Shown here piece by piece: positions 15,637 through 24,573 of a stretch of 35,199 bases of DNA. Every line of letters begins with the position of its first letter. The first letter of the stretch is position 1. The position numbers and the translations under genes are program-made. A model generated the notes under the pieces. The model was not told where the DNA came from. It did no database searches and was given only the letters and a program-made list of their open reading frames with translations. The DNA comes from Planctomycetota bacterium (GTDB taxonomy: Bacteria > Planctomycetota > UBA1135 > UBA2386), in assembly GCA_016793305.1 (NCBI GenBank), contig JAEUHU010000267.1, positions 1-35,199 of the forward strand. Direction: 5' to 3'.

Positions 15637-16929
15637 GTGCTCGAACTGCTGCTGATCCTCGGGCTGGTGTTGCTCGGCGGCGTGCTGGCCGGGGCCGAGA
15701 TGGCGATCGTCACTGCGCGCCGCGGCCGCCTCGAGCAAGCCGCTGCTGCCGGCAGCCCGCGCGCGCGGGCGGCGCTGCGCCTGCGCCAGCAGCCCGAGCG
15801 CTTCCTCGCGACGGTGCAGATCGGCATCACCCTGGTCGGGGCGTTCGCGGGCGCCTATGGCGGTTCGACCCTGGCGGCGAGCCTCGAGCCGTGGCTGCGC
15901 GAGCTCGGCTGCGGCGACGCCGCCGGCGAACTGGCGTTCGCGCTGGTCGTGGCGCTCGTCACCTACCTGTCGGTCGTGTTCGGCGAACTGGTGCCGAAGT
16001 CGTTGGCGCTGCGCTTCGCCGACCGCTACGCGCTGCTGGTGGCGCGGCCGATGGGGCTGCTCGGTCAGCTGGCCCGGCCGATCGTCTGGCTGCTGTCCAC
16101 CAGTTCCAACCTGGTGCTGCGGCTGTTCGGCGACCGCACCAACTTCGTGGAGGGCAAGCTGACCCGCGAGGACCTCGAGCACCTGGTCGAGGAGGCGAAG
16201 ACCGGCGGCGGCATCGACGCGTCGACCGAACGGCTGGTCAGTCGCGCGCTCGAGTTCTCGAGCCTGACGGTCGGCGACGTGATGGTGCCGCGCCGGTTCC
16301 TGCGGGCGCTGCCCGAGTCGGCCGGGCCCGCGGAACTGCGCACCGCGATGCTGCAGCACGGCCACCGCCGCGTGCCGGTGTTCGCGGGCTCGATCGACGA
16401 GATCACCGGCTACGTGCTGCGCGAGGACGTGCTGCAGCGCCTGTGGGACGGCCAGGACCTGGCGATCCCGGCCCTGCGTCGGGCGCCGTTCTTCGTGCCG
16501 GAGTCGATGCCCGCGGAACGGGCGCTGCGCGAACTGCAGCAGCGGCGGCTGCACCTCGCGATCGTCGTCGAGGAGGACGGCGGCACCGCCGGGCTGGTGA
16601 CGCTCGAGGACCTGGTCGAGGAACTGGTCGGCGAGATCTTCCACGAGCACGACGAAGCGCCGCCGCGGCCGATCCAGGCCGAAGGCCCGGGGCGCTGGCG
16701 CCTGCTCGGCAGCGTGCCGCTGCGCGAACTGGACCGCGAACTCGAGCTGCGGCTCGACGAACGCGGCGAAGCGCGCACGGTCGCGGGGTTGCTGGTCGAA
16801 CTGGCGGGCGATCGTGTGCCGACCGCCGGCGAGACGTTCGCTCTGCCCGACGGCGACTCGCTCGAAGTGGTCGAAGCCTCGCCGCGCCGCGTGCGCGTCG
16901 CCCGGCTGCATCGGCGGAAGGCGCCGTGA
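15637..16929 (+). CDS. CNNM/CorC-type (HlyC/TlyC family) membrane CBS protein 1
   Basis: A 430-residue protein from a GTG 7 bases after the previous stop. The N-terminal CNNM (DUF21) domain (about 1-180) has several hydrophobic helices and the family signatures GAEMAIVTARRGRL and VVFGELVPKSLALRF. Two CBS domains follow (about 208-335: VGDVMVPRRFLRAL, HRRVPVFAGSIDEITGYVL, then HLAIVVEEDGGTAGLVTLED and VEELVGEIFHEHDE). A CorC/HlyC domain closes the protein (WRLLGSVPLRELDREL ... VAGLLVELAGDRVPTAGE). Family members bind adenine nucleotides and are linked to Mg2+/Co2+ export; some older annotations say hemolysin. A second member lies at 23117-24535. It overlaps the following lipoprotein gene by GTGA. 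Confidence 0.9.
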   Translation: MLELLLILGLVLLGGVLAGAEMAIVTARRGRLEQAAAAGSPRARAALRLRQQPERFLATVQIGITLVGAFAGAYGGSTLAASLEPWLRELGCGDAAGELAFALVVALVTYLSVVFGELVPKSLALRFADRYALLVARPMGLLGQLARPIVWLLSTSSNLVLRLFGDRTNFVEGKLTREDLEHLVEEAKTGGGIDASTERLVSRALEFSSLTVGDVMVPRRFLRALPESAGPAELRTAMLQHGHRRVPVFAGSIDEITGYVLREDVLQRLWDGQDLAIPALRRAPFFVPESMPAERALRELQQRRLHLAIVVEEDGGTAGLVTLEDLVEELVGEIFHEHDEAPPRPIQAEGPGRWRLLGSVPLRELDRELELRLDERGEARTVAGLLVELAGDRVPTAGETFALPDGDSLEVVEASPRRVRVARLHRRKAP

Positions 16930-17537
16930 ACGGTCTCTCCGCAGCCGTGCGCTCCACCCGCACGCGCGTGGTGGCGGTGGCGCCCTGGCTCGCGACCGTG
17001 CTGCTCGTCGGTTGCTCGGCTGCGCCGGAGGCCACCCGCGACGGTCCCGGGCCGAGCGCCGACCCTGCGCTGCCGGCGGCGGCCGCCAAGGCGGGCGTGT
17101 TCGCGCCGTTCCTCGGCTCGTTCCGCGGTGAGCTGCGCATGCTCACCGCCCAGGGCGAGCAGCGGGTGCCGATGGGCCTCGACGTGCTGCCGACCGACGA
17201 CCCGGCGGTGTGGACCTGGACGCTGCGCTACGGCAGCGGCGAGCGCGAGCAGGTGCGCGACTACCGGCTGCGCCTCGACCACGTCGAGTTCGGGCTCTGC
17301 CGCATCGACGAGCGGAACGGCGTGGAGCTGACCGGCCATGTCGACGCGGGCGAACTGACGACCGTGTTCGAGGTGCCGGAGCAGACCCTGGTCGTGCGCT
17401 ACCGCGCCGTCGCCGGCGGCCTCGAGTTCTCGCTCCTGGCGTGGCACCCCGATGCGGGCGTGCCGACGGGATCCGGCGTGCGGACGATCCGGGAAGTGTC
17501 GGCCCAGCGGGCCGTGTTGCGCGCCGTCGGTCGCTGA
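16926..17537 (+). CDS. Lipoprotein of unknown function
   Basis: A 203-residue protein from a GTG overlapping the previous stop by four bases. The N-terminus has Arg residues, a hydrophobic stretch WLATVLLVG and a lipobox LVGC, giving a predicted lipidated Cys near residue 30. After a low-complexity Ala/Pro linker comes a compact beta-rich domain (FAPFLGSFRGELRML, WTWTLRYGSGEREQVRDYRL, TTVFEVPEQTLVVRYRAV), which resembles a small lipocalin-like barrel. I do not recognise a specific family. Cotranscription with the CNNM/CorC protein is likely. Confidence 0.75.
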   Translation: MNGLSAAVRSTRTRVVAVAPWLATVLLVGCSAAPEATRDGPGPSADPALPAAAAKAGVFAPFLGSFRGELRMLTAQGEQRVPMGLDVLPTDDPAVWTWTLRYGSGEREQVRDYRLRLDHVEFGLCRIDERNGVELTGHVDAGELTTVFEVPEQTLVVRYRAVAGGLEFSLLAWHPDAGVPTGSGVRTIREVSAQRAVLRAVGR

Positions 17538-17605
17538 CCGGTTCGTCGACCGGGCGCACGGCACCGTTCGCAGCGGGCGCACGCCGCCGTATCATCCGCC
17601 GCCCC

Positions 17606-18331
17606 ATGAACACCCCGATGCGAATCCTTGGCCTCGTCGCCCTGATGACCCTGGCCGCCTGCGGCAACGGCGGCACGAACGTCCCCAGCGAACCGAAGCA
17701 GACGCCCGCCGAGGCGGAGAAGCCGAAGGCTCCCGAGGGGCCGGCCGATCCGATCGCCGAGGTCGACGCGTACATCACCAGTGCCAACGTCAACAAGAGT
17801 GCCCCCGACTGGCGCACCACGCTGCGCATGCCGCCGAAGCTGCGCTTCGACGCGCAGACGGACTACTTCTGGAACCTCGACACGGCGGTCGGCGTGATCA
17901 AGATCAAGCTGTTCGCCGACACGGCGCCGATCCACGTCTCGAGCTGCTTCTTCCTGACGCGGCTCGGCTTCTACGACGGCCTGAACTTCCACCGCATCAT
18001 CCCGGGCTTCATGGCGCAGGGTGGCGATCCACTCGGCACCGGCAGCGGCGGGCCGGGCTACAAGTTCGGCGGTGAGTTCCAGGGCGGCCGCAAGCACGAC
18101 CGTCCGGGCATCCTGAGCATGGCCCACGCCGGGGCCGGTACCGACGGCTCGCAGTTCTTCCTGACGTTCGCGCCGACCCCGCACCTCGACAACAAGCACA
18201 CCGTCTGGGGCGAAGTGGTGGAAGGCATGGAGGCGGTGAAGGCGCTCGAGAAGCTCGGCTCGCCGAACGGCCCGGTGGTCAACCCGCCGCTGATCAAGAA
18301 GGCGACCGTCAGCGCCGTGAAGAAGGGCTGA
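17606..18331 (+). CDS. Cyclophilin-type peptidylprolyl isomerase, lipoprotein 1
   Basis: A 241-residue protein. A short signal with lipobox (LMTLAACGNG) predicts a lipid-anchored protein. A segment of about 60 residues (IAEVDAYITSANVNKSAPDW) precedes the cyclophilin domain: VGVIKIKLFADTAP, YDGLNFHRIIPGFMAQGGD with the catalytic Arg, GILSMAHAGAGTDGSQFFLT and HLDNKHTVWGEVVEGMEAV. The Trp that contacts cyclosporin in human cyclophilin A is His here, as is common in bacteria. It catalyses cis-trans isomerisation of X-Pro bonds, probably in the periplasm at a membrane surface. A paralogue follows 37 bases later. A second in-frame ATG at 17618 would give a shorter signal peptide. Confidence 0.92.
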   Translation: MNTPMRILGLVALMTLAACGNGGTNVPSEPKQTPAEAEKPKAPEGPADPIAEVDAYITSANVNKSAPDWRTTLRMPPKLRFDAQTDYFWNLDTAVGVIKIKLFADTAPIHVSSCFFLTRLGFYDGLNFHRIIPGFMAQGGDPLGTGSGGPGYKFGGEFQGGRKHDRPGILSMAHAGAGTDGSQFFLTFAPTPHLDNKHTVWGEVVEGMEAVKALEKLGSPNGPVVNPPLIKKATVSAVKKG

Positions 18332-18368
18332 GCCCCGCCGACCTGGACCCCGAACCCCTGGATCCTGC

Positions 18369-19160
18369 ATGCGCCACTTCTTCGTGATCGCGTCGTTCGC
18401 CTTGCTCGCCGCTGGGTGCGGCGGCGCCCCGGCCCCGGCCTCGGCCCGACCTGCCGAGACCGACCAGTCCACCGCACCGGCGAAGCCCGTCGCGACCGCG
18501 GCCGCGACCCCACCGGTGCCGACCGAGCCGCCCGTCGAGGTCGCGGTCGCGAAGCCGAAGCCCGGCGAGCCGGCGGCCTTCGTGGCAATCGACGCGTTCC
18601 TCGCCGGCAAGAAGATCGACAAGAGCGATGCCGAGTGGCGCCTGTCGATGCCGTTCCCGCCGCAGCAGGTGTTCGATCCGGCCTACGAGTACTGGTGGAT
18701 GCTCGACACCTCGCACGGGCCACTGCGCATCCGGCTGCACGCCGACACCGCACCGATGCACGTGACGAGCTGCGTGATGCTGAACAAGGCGGGCTTCTAC
18801 GACGGGCTCACCTTCCACCGGATCATCCCGGGCTTCATGGCGCAGGGTGGTTGTCCGCTGGGAGTCGGCAGCGGTGGTCCCGGCTACTCGTTCGGCGGCG
18901 AGTTCGGTGGAGGCTGCAAGCACGATCGGCCGGGCATCCTCAGCATGGCCCACCGCGGCCCTGGCACCGACGGCTCGCAGTTCTTCCTGACGTTCGCGCC
19001 GACGCCGCACCTCGACGGCAAGCACACGGTGTGGGGCGAACTGGTCGGCGACGACAGCTTCGCGACGCTGACGAAGCTGGCCGAGGCGGGGTCGCCGAAC
19101 GGGGCCACGAACGGCCCGGTGACGATCCACAAGGCCTGGGTGCGCGCCGACCGCCGCTAG
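18369..19160 (+). CDS. Cyclophilin-type peptidylprolyl isomerase, lipoprotein 2
   Basis: A 263-residue paralogue of the preceding gene. Signal and lipobox (FALLAAGCGG) are followed by a longer Ala/Pro/Thr linker, then a segment matching the first protein's pre-domain (IDAFLAGKKIDKSDAEWRLS). The cyclophilin domain keeps FHRIIPGFMAQGG, GILSMAHRGPGTDGSQFFLT and HLDGKHTVWGELV. The residue after FMAQGG is Cys rather than Asp, and the protein has extra cysteines (CVML, QGGC, GGGC) absent from paralogue 1. It is the last gene before the convergent purK, with 25 bases between stops. Likely periplasmic and lipid-anchored. Confidence 0.92.
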   Translation: MRHFFVIASFALLAAGCGGAPAPASARPAETDQSTAPAKPVATAAATPPVPTEPPVEVAVAKPKPGEPAAFVAIDAFLAGKKIDKSDAEWRLSMPFPPQQVFDPAYEYWWMLDTSHGPLRIRLHADTAPMHVTSCVMLNKAGFYDGLTFHRIIPGFMAQGGCPLGVGSGGPGYSFGGEFGGGCKHDRPGILSMAHRGPGTDGSQFFLTFAPTPHLDGKHTVWGELVGDDSFATLTKLAEAGSPNGATNGPVTIHKAWVRADRR

Positions 19161-19185
19161 CCGGTCGCGGTCGCGCGCGGCTGCG

Positions 19186-20316
19186 TCACCATTCGCCGCG
19201 GGCGGGCGGTAGCGCCATCGCTTGCGCCGCCAGCGCATCGACCTCGCCGCGCTGCTGGCCGACGACCGTCAGGTGGCCGACCTTGCGGTTGGCTCGGCTC
19301 GCCTTGCCGTAGCAGTGCGTGTGCACTCCGCCGAGCGCCAGCAGCGCCTCGCGCGCCGGCATCGTGCCGATGCAGTTGCGCATCGTGGCGACACCGCCGC
19401 CGGCCATCGCGACGCTGCCGAGCGGCAGCCCCGCGACCGCGCGCACGTGGTTCTCGAACTGCGAGCAGACGCTGCCCTCGATCGTCCAGTGGCCGGAGTT
19501 GTGCACCCGCGGCGCCATCTCGTTGGCGACCAGCGAGCCGCCGAGGTCGAACAGTTCGACCGCGAGCGTGCCGACGTAGTCGAGGTCCCGCAGCAGCGCC
19601 TGCACGAACTGCACGGCCGCCTGCTGCAGCGCCGGCGACAGGTCCGGTGCCGGCGCACGGCTCTGCCGCAGGATGCCGCCTTCGTGCACGTTCTCGACCA
19701 GCGGGTAGACCACGATGTCGCCGTGCAGCGAGCGGGTCGCCAGCACCGACAGCTCGCGCACGAACGGTACGAACCGCTCGACGATCAGGCCGCTCGCATT
19801 GTCCGCCGTGAGCTCGTGGTGGGCGCGCGCGATCGCCGCGTCGAGGTCCGGGCCCGGCCGGAGCCGCGCCTGGCCGCGGCCGTCGTAGCCCAGGCGCCGC
19901 GTCTTCACGATGCACGGTGCAGAGACCTCGGCGACCGCGGTCCGCAGTTCGGCGAGGGTGCCGGCGATCCGGTACTCGGGCACCGCCATGCCCAGGCGCT
20001 GGAACAGCTGCTTCTCGAACAGCCGGTCCTGCCCGATCGCCAGCGCGCGCGGATGCGGCCGCACCGGCACGAGGCGCTGCAGCAGCTCGGTGACGGCGGC
20101 CGGCACGTTCTCGAACTCGAACGTCACCACGCTGGCGCCGCGCACGAGCTGCGACAGGCCCGCTTCGTCGTCGAACGGGGCCACGATGTGTTCGCAGACG
20201 TGGCCGGCGACCGCGTCGGGGCTCGGATCGAGGCAACGGAAGCGCAGGCCGAGCGGTGTACCCGCCAGCACCAGCATGCGCGCCAGTTGCCCGCCGCCGA
20301 GGATGGCGATCGTCAT
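19186..20316 (-). CDS. purK: N5-carboxyaminoimidazole ribonucleotide synthase
   Basis: A 376-residue ATP-grasp enzyme, normal length for Pur[20 protein letters not shown] is the pre-ATP-grasp Rossmann start; [46 protein letters not shown] and the metal/ATP segment [19 protein letters not shown] with [20 protein letters not shown] are characteristic. It makes N5-CAIR from AIR, bicarbonate and ATP in de novo purine synthesis. The ATG overlaps the purE stop by ATGA, so the two consecutive pathway steps are translationally coupled. Confidence 0.97.
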   Translation of the reverse strand: MTIAILGGGQLARMLVLAGTPLGLRFRCLDPSPDAVAGHVCEHIVAPFDDEAGLSQLVRGASVVTFEFENVPAAVTELLQRLVPVRPHPRALAIGQDRLFEKQLFQRLGMAVPEYRIAGTLAELRTAVAEVSAPCIVKTRRLGYDGRGQARLRPGPDLDAAIARAHHELTADNASGLIVERFVPFVRELSVLATRSLHGDIVVYPLVENVHEGGILRQSRAPAPDLSPALQQAAVQFVQALLRDLDYVGTLAVELFDLGGSLVANEMAPRVHNSGHWTIEGSVCSQFENHVRAVAGLPLGSVAMAGGGVATMRNCIGTMPAREALLALGGVHTHCYGKASRANRKVGHLTVVGQQRGEVDALAAQAMALPPARGEW

Positions 20317-20849
20317 CCGCGCCGCTCCTGCGAACTCCGTTCGACCGTCGGGTCGCGATCGGCGAGCACCTCGTCGGTGACGCGCTGGCGGCGCGCGTGC
20401 AACGCCGTGCGGATCGCCGGGTGGCTCGGCGCCAGGATTGCCGCCGCCAGCAGGGCCGCGTTGATCGCGCCTGCTTTGCCGATCGCGAGCGTGCCGACCG
20501 GCACGCCGCCGGGCATCTGCACGATCGACAGCAGTGCGTCCATGCCGCGTAGCGCCCCGTTCTCGATCGGCACGCCGAGCACCGGCACCCAGGTCTTGCT
20601 GGCCACCATGCCCGGCAGGTGGGCGGCGCCGCCTGCTCCGGCGACGATCGCGCGCAGGCCGCGGCCCTCGGCGGTCTTCGCGTAGTCCATCAGCCAGTCG
20701 GGCGTGCGGTGCGCGGAGACGATCCGGCACTCGTGCGGCACGCCCAGTTCGGTCAGCACGGCACTGGCGTGCTGCATGGTCTCCCAGTCGGAACGCGAAC
20801 CCATGATCACGCCGACGAGCGGCGGGGTCGAAGCGGCGGGGGTGGACAT
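20313..20849 (-). CDS. purE: N5-CAIR mutase (class I PurE)
   Basis: A 178-residue protein with the class I PurE signatures [29 protein letters not shown] (active-site H47), [19 protein letters not shown] and [20 protein letters not shown]. It converts N5-CAIR to CAIR. Class I assignment agrees with the adjacent purK. A C-terminal tail of about 20 charged residues extends beyond the usual end. It starts 26 bases after the lptE stop, in an operon with outer-membrane assembly genes rather than other pur genes. Confidence 0.97.
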   Translation of the reverse strand: MSTPAASTPPLVGVIMGSRSDWETMQHASAVLTELGVPHECRIVSAHRTPDWLMDYAKTAEGRGLRAIVAGAGGAAHLPGMVASKTWVPVLGVPIENGALRGMDALLSIVQMPGGVPVGTLAIGKAGAINAALLAAAILAPSHPAIRTALHARRQRVTDEVLADRDPTVERSSQERRG

Positions 20850-20875
20850 GGCGGGAGTCTCGGTCGGAGTCGTGG

Positions 20876-21370
20876 TCAGAGGTCGTCGGTCAGCGACAGT
20901 GCGATCTTGCGGGCGAGGTCCTCGACCAGTTCCTGACGGGCCGTGGTCAGGTCCTCGCCGATCGGCGAGCGGAACTCGGTGCGGTCGAGCACCGAACGTT
21001 CGAGCACCAGCGAACCGTCGCGGCGCACGAGGCGCACCAGCACGCGGCCTTCGAACGCGCCTTCGCGCACGGGTGCGTCGAAGCCGCCGAGCACCAGCGT
21101 GCTCTCGTTCGCGGTGCGGAACACGACCTGCAGGATCGCGTCGGCGTGGCGACGGTCGGCCAGCACGAGGTCGGTCGACACCGGCAGCTCGCGCGCGAGC
21201 GCCTGGCCCAGTTCGACCTCGAGGCGCTGGCGGTAGGTGTCGTTGGCCACCACGTCGAGCGACACGGTGCGCACGCCGCGGGAGGCGAGGCCCTGGCCGA
21301 TGGTGTAGCCGCACGAGGTCGGCACCAGGCCCAGCATCAGGGCGAACGGAACGAGCGTCGGGCGCGTCAT
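20876..21370 (-). CDS. lptE: LptE-like LPS-assembly lipoprotein
   Basis: A 164-residue lipoprotein. The signal ends LVPTSCGY (lipidated C20), giving the CGYTIG start typical of LptE. The body [43 protein letters not shown] and [19 protein letters not shown] matches the family's beta-alpha sandwich. LptE plugs the LptD barrel that inserts LPS into the outer membrane. The ATG overlaps the stop of the BamD-like gene by ATGA. LptD itself is not in the window. Very-low-homology families such as this carry some risk, but the CGYT motif, length and neighbour make the call good. Confidence 0.82.
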   Translation of the reverse strand: MTRPTLVPFALMLGLVPTSCGYTIGQGLASRGVRTVSLDVVANDTYRQRLEVELGQALARELPVSTDLVLADRRHADAILQVVFRTANESTLVLGGFDAPVREGAFEGRVLVRLVRRDGSLVLERSVLDRTEFRSPIGEDLTTARQELVEDLARKIALSLTDDL

Positions 21371-22281
21371 GGCCTGGCTCCGGGGGCCGTCGGGTGAGTG
21401 AGTTCGGCGAGCGCCTGCTTCGCCTCGGCCTGGAACGTGGTGCCGTCGAAGTCCGGGCCGGCGGCGACCTCGAGGTGCTGCCGGTAGCCGAGCTCGTTGC
21501 CGACGCGCCGGTAGAACGCCGCGATGCGCAGGTGCCGATCGGCCCGCCACTCGGTGATCTGGGCCAGCGCCTGTTCGGCCTCGGCGACGGCGCGTGGGTG
21601 TTCGGGCCGGGTCGCCAGGAACTGGCGCAGCTCGCGGGTCGCATGCTCCATGCGGTCGAGGTCGTAGTCGGGACCTTCGAGGCTCAGCACGATGCTCATC
21701 GCGAAGCGGAACTGCGCGTGCACGAACCACTCGCCGTCGGGGTGGTTCAGCATCAGGTCGCGGTAGCGCAGCTGCGCCAGCGGGTAGTCCTCGTCGTCGA
21801 ACGCCATGTCGCCGAGCAGGCGCAGCGCGTCGGCACCGTGCGGCGAATCGGGGTGGCGCGTGATCAGGTGCTCGAGGGCGGTGCGGCCGGCCCGGCGATC
21901 CGACCAGAAGAACAGGAACCCGCCGTCGCTCTCCGCCAGCGTGACGCCGATCTGCCAGACCAGCTCGCCGACCTGCGGCCGCAGGTCGCTGTGCGGGTGG
22001 TCGTCGACGAACCGTTCGAGCACCTGGTAGGCGTCCCACAGGTCGCCGCGGCCGAAGTGGGCCCGGGCCCGCGCCAGGTCGCGCCGGTCGCGCAGGCGAC
22101 GGGGGCAGGCTTCGCCGTCGAGACCAACCAGCAGCCGGTCGATCTCGTCCCAGTCGCTGGCCAGGGCCGCCGCTTCGGCACGGGCGATCGCGCGCTCGGC
22201 TTCCGGGCCGGGCACCAAGGTGGTGGCGCACGCAGCCGCCAGCAGCAGCAGGATCGGCGTGGTCGGGCGGAGGCTCGGCAT
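21367..22281 (-). CDS. BamD-like outer-membrane assembly TPR lipoprotein
   Basis: A 304-residue protein. From the ATG at 22281 the signal [18 protein letters not shown] has an ideal length and lipobox (C18). Repeated TPR-like helices follow: [60 protein letters not shown], a BamD-like break, then [20 protein letters not shown]. BamD is the TPR lipoprotein of the BAM complex that folds outer-membrane barrels. An ATG at 22338 overlaps the recO stop and would add 19 residues, but those codons have poor GC at third positions (about 11 of 19) and spoil the signal peptide, so the inner start is preferred. BamD is the best match; another TPR lipoprotein is possible. Confidence 0.72.
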   Translation of the reverse strand: MPSLRPTTPILLLLAAACATTLVPGPEAERAIARAEAAALASDWDEIDRLLVGLDGEACPRRLRDRRDLARARAHFGRGDLWDAYQVLERFVDDHPHSDLRPQVGELVWQIGVTLAESDGGFLFFWSDRRAGRTALEHLITRHPDSPHGADALRLLGDMAFDDEDYPLAQLRYRDLMLNHPDGEWFVHAQFRFAMSIVLSLEGPDYDLDRMEHATRELRQFLATRPEHPRAVAEAEQALAQITEWRADRHLRIAAFYRRVGNELGYRQHLEVAAGPDFDGTTFQAEAKQALAELTHPTAPGARP

Positions 22282-22334
22282 CGTTGGCGATGTTCGTCGG
22301 CGTCCCGTTCGGCTGCGAGGGATTTTCGCGTCGC

Positions 22335-23120
22335 TCATGACGAGCTCGCGAACACCATCGGCCGCAGCCGCGGCCGCAGGTCGATCGCCGCGGCGAGCCA
22401 GCGGGCCGGCCAGGGGGCCGCTCGGCGCCAGCCGGGCAGGACGAGCTCGGGCCATTGCCGGCCCGGGGTCGCCTGCAGCGTGCGCAGCGTGGCCAGCGCC
22501 TCCTTGCCGACGGCTTCGCGCGGCGGCGGAGCATGGTCGCGGCAGACGAGGCCGGGGGAGTCGTCGATCCGGTGGGCGAGCTCGCCGAGCGGCTGGTCGC
22601 ACACGGTGCAATGCCGCAGGTCGGGCAAGGCGCCGAGCAGTTCGAGGTGCCGCAGTTCGAGGCCGAGCACGACCTGCGGGATGGTCGGCAGCGGGCAGCG
22701 CTCGAGCAGGTTGAGGCCGCCCTGCAGCAGGTCGAAGAACGCCGGGTCGGCGCGGTCGTCGGGCAGCGCGAAGTCGCTGAGCTGGGCGAGATGGCTCGCC
22801 GCCAGGAACCGCCGGGGCTCGCGCAGCTCGCGCCGTTCGCGCTGCAGTTCGACGCGTTCGAGCAGCCGCAGGCCGCCGCGGTCCTGGGAGAACGTCGCCC
22901 GCACCTCGTTGAGGAAGTCGAGCCGGCCGAGGAACGGCGAGTCCGGTCGATGCGCACCCTTCGCCAGGCCGACCAGCCGGCCGTGCTCGCGGCTGAGGCA
23001 GGTGACGATCCGGCTGCTCTCGCGGAAGTCGCTGCGGCGCAGCACGATCGCGGTCAGTTGCAAGGAGGCACGGCCGCGCTTGCCGGCCGTGGTCGGCGAG
23101 GCCCCGGCCGGCCCGTTCAC
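22335..23120 (-). CDS. recO: DNA repair protein RecO
   Basis: A 261-residue protein, about the usual length. The N-terminal OB fold is recognisable (LQLTAIVLRRSDFRESSRIV, CLSREHGRLVGLAKGAHRPD), followed by the helical domain and a zinc-binding cysteine region (HCTVCDQPLGE ... LVCRDH). RecO helps load RecA onto SSB-coated DNA in the RecFOR pathway. The GTG start overlaps the stop of the CNNM/CorC-type gene by four bases; proximity of recO to such a gene is common in bacteria. The first 18 residues precede the OB fold and are not conserved, so a later start is possible. Confidence 0.93.
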   Translation of the reverse strand: MNGPAGASPTTAGKRGRASLQLTAIVLRRSDFRESSRIVTCLSREHGRLVGLAKGAHRPDSPFLGRLDFLNEVRATFSQDRGGLRLLERVELQRERRELREPRRFLAASHLAQLSDFALPDDRADPAFFDLLQGGLNLLERCPLPTIPQVVLGLELRHLELLGALPDLRHCTVCDQPLGELAHRIDDSPGLVCRDHAPPPREAVGKEALATLRTLQATPGRQWPELVLPGWRRAAPWPARWLAAAIDLRPRLRPMVFASSS

Positions 23121-24535
23121 CCGGCGTCCTCGGCCTCGGCCGGAGTCAGCAGGGTCGCGCGCAGTTGCAGCACGCGGCGGTCGTCGGCGGCCAGCACGCG
23201 GAATTCGACGTTGTCGACGACCACCACTTCGTCGACGGTCGGGATGTGGTTGAGCCGCGCCAGCACGAGCCCGGCGATGGTCTCCCAGTCGCCGCTCTCC
23301 GGCAGCTCGGTGCCGAGCAGCTCGTTGACCTTCGCCACCTCGGTGCGGGCCGGCAGTTCGACCACGCGCCCCGGCTCGACCACGCGCACGCCGGCCGGTT
23401 CGTCGGCCGCGTTCGGCGAGTCGTACTCGTCGCCGATGTCGCCGACGATCTGCTCGACCACGTCCTCGACGGTGACGATGCCGACGGTGACGCCGTACTC
23501 GTCGATCACGACCGCCATGTGCTGGTTGCCGGCCTGGAACTGGCGCAGCAGCTGGGCTGCCCCGGTGGTCTCCGGCACGAACAGCGGCGGCCGCAGCATC
23601 GAACGGACCGGGGTGCTGCGATCGGTGGTGCCGGAGGCCAGCGCCAGCGCGTCCTTCACGTTGAAGACGCCGACGATCTCGTCGATGCGGTCGCGGTAGA
23701 CCGGGTAGCGACTGAAGCCGTGCACGAGGGCCTGCTGCACCGCTTCGCCCAGCGTCAGCGACTCCGGGAACGCGATCACGTCCGGGCGCGGCGTCATCAG
23801 CGTCGACACCTGCAGGTCGCGCAGGCCGACGATGTTGCCGATCCAGGTGCGCTCGGCGGGCGGCAGCGCTTCGTCCTCGACGCTGTCGGCGACCGCCGCC
23901 ATCACCTGTTCCTTGACCTCGGCGGCGTCGGCCGGCTTCGTGCGCTGCAGGCCGAAGGCCTTCAGCAGCAGGCGGGTCACCAGCATCAGCGGTAGCACCA
24001 ACGGCCAACGCAACAGCCACCACGGGCCGCGCAGGGCCGGGAGCACCGCGAGCACGGTGCGTTCGGCGCGGACCTGGGCGATCGCCGCCGGCAGGCTGCC
24101 GGCGATCAGCACCATCGCACCGACGAAGCCGAACAGGGCCCAGGGCAGCAGCTCCGGGCGGGTCGCCTTGGTCAGGCAGATCAGGGCCAGGATCCAGCCA
24201 GCCGCCGAGTAGAGGGTGGCGACGACCAGGTATTCGCTGTCCCGGCGGTCGAGCTCGTCGGCGCATTCGGGCCGGCCGCGCTGGGCCAGCAGTTCGCCGA
24301 AGCGGCTCGGCGAGTAGCCGACCAGGCTGGCGGTCGCGAGCGAGCCGAACGCGGCGAGGCCGGCACCGGCCAGCACGCCGAGACCGAGCCACAGGTCCGG
24401 CAGGTCACCTCCCGGTGGCACCAGGTCGGCAGCCAAGAAACCGGCTGGGTAGGGGTCTTCGGCGGCAGCGCTCGGCAGCGCGGCCAGGGGGGTCGGATGG
24501 GCGGCGGACTGACTCGGCACGAGGTCCGAGAGCAT
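23117..24535 (-). CDS. CNNM/CorC-type (HlyC/TlyC family) membrane CBS protein 2
   Basis: A 472-residue protein. After a long N-terminal lead come four hydrophobic segments of a CNNM (DUF21) domain (about 48-200, ATASLVGYSPSRFGELLAQR). Two CBS domains follow (about 240-370: VSTLMTPRPDVIAFPESL, HGFSRYPVYRDRIDEIVGVF, QHMAVVIDEYGVTVGIVTVE and DVVEQIVGDIGDEYD). A CorC/HlyC transporter-associated domain ends it (NELLGTELPESGDWETIAGL, LNHIPTVDEVVVV). It is probably a magnesium/cobalt efflux-type membrane protein. It is not a close copy of protein 1 at 15637: its CBS2 signature is the DEYG type, whereas protein 1 has EEDGG. Confidence 0.9.
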   Translation of the reverse strand: MLSDLVPSQSAAHPTPLAALPSAAAEDPYPAGFLAADLVPPGGDLPDLWLGLGVLAGAGLAAFGSLATASLVGYSPSRFGELLAQRGRPECADELDRRDSEYLVVATLYSAAGWILALICLTKATRPELLPWALFGFVGAMVLIAGSLPAAIAQVRAERTVLAVLPALRGPWWLLRWPLVLPLMLVTRLLLKAFGLQRTKPADAAEVKEQVMAAVADSVEDEALPPAERTWIGNIVGLRDLQVSTLMTPRPDVIAFPESLTLGEAVQQALVHGFSRYPVYRDRIDEIVGVFNVKDALALASGTTDRSTPVRSMLRPPLFVPETTGAAQLLRQFQAGNQHMAVVIDEYGVTVGIVTVEDVVEQIVGDIGDEYDSPNAADEPAGVRVVEPGRVVELPARTEVAKVNELLGTELPESGDWETIAGLVLARLNHIPTVDEVVVVDNVEFRVLAADDRRVLQLRATLLTPAEAEDAG

Positions 24536-24573
24536 ACGGCCAAGGGCGGCGGGCAGGAACGTCGACTTCCCGG

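Noticed and set aside
15637..24535. The two CNNM/CorC genes as toxins, since the family is often labelled hemolysin
   Set aside because: Domain order (CNNM, two CBS, CorC/HlyC) points to ion-transport-related membrane proteins; the hemolysin label is historical.
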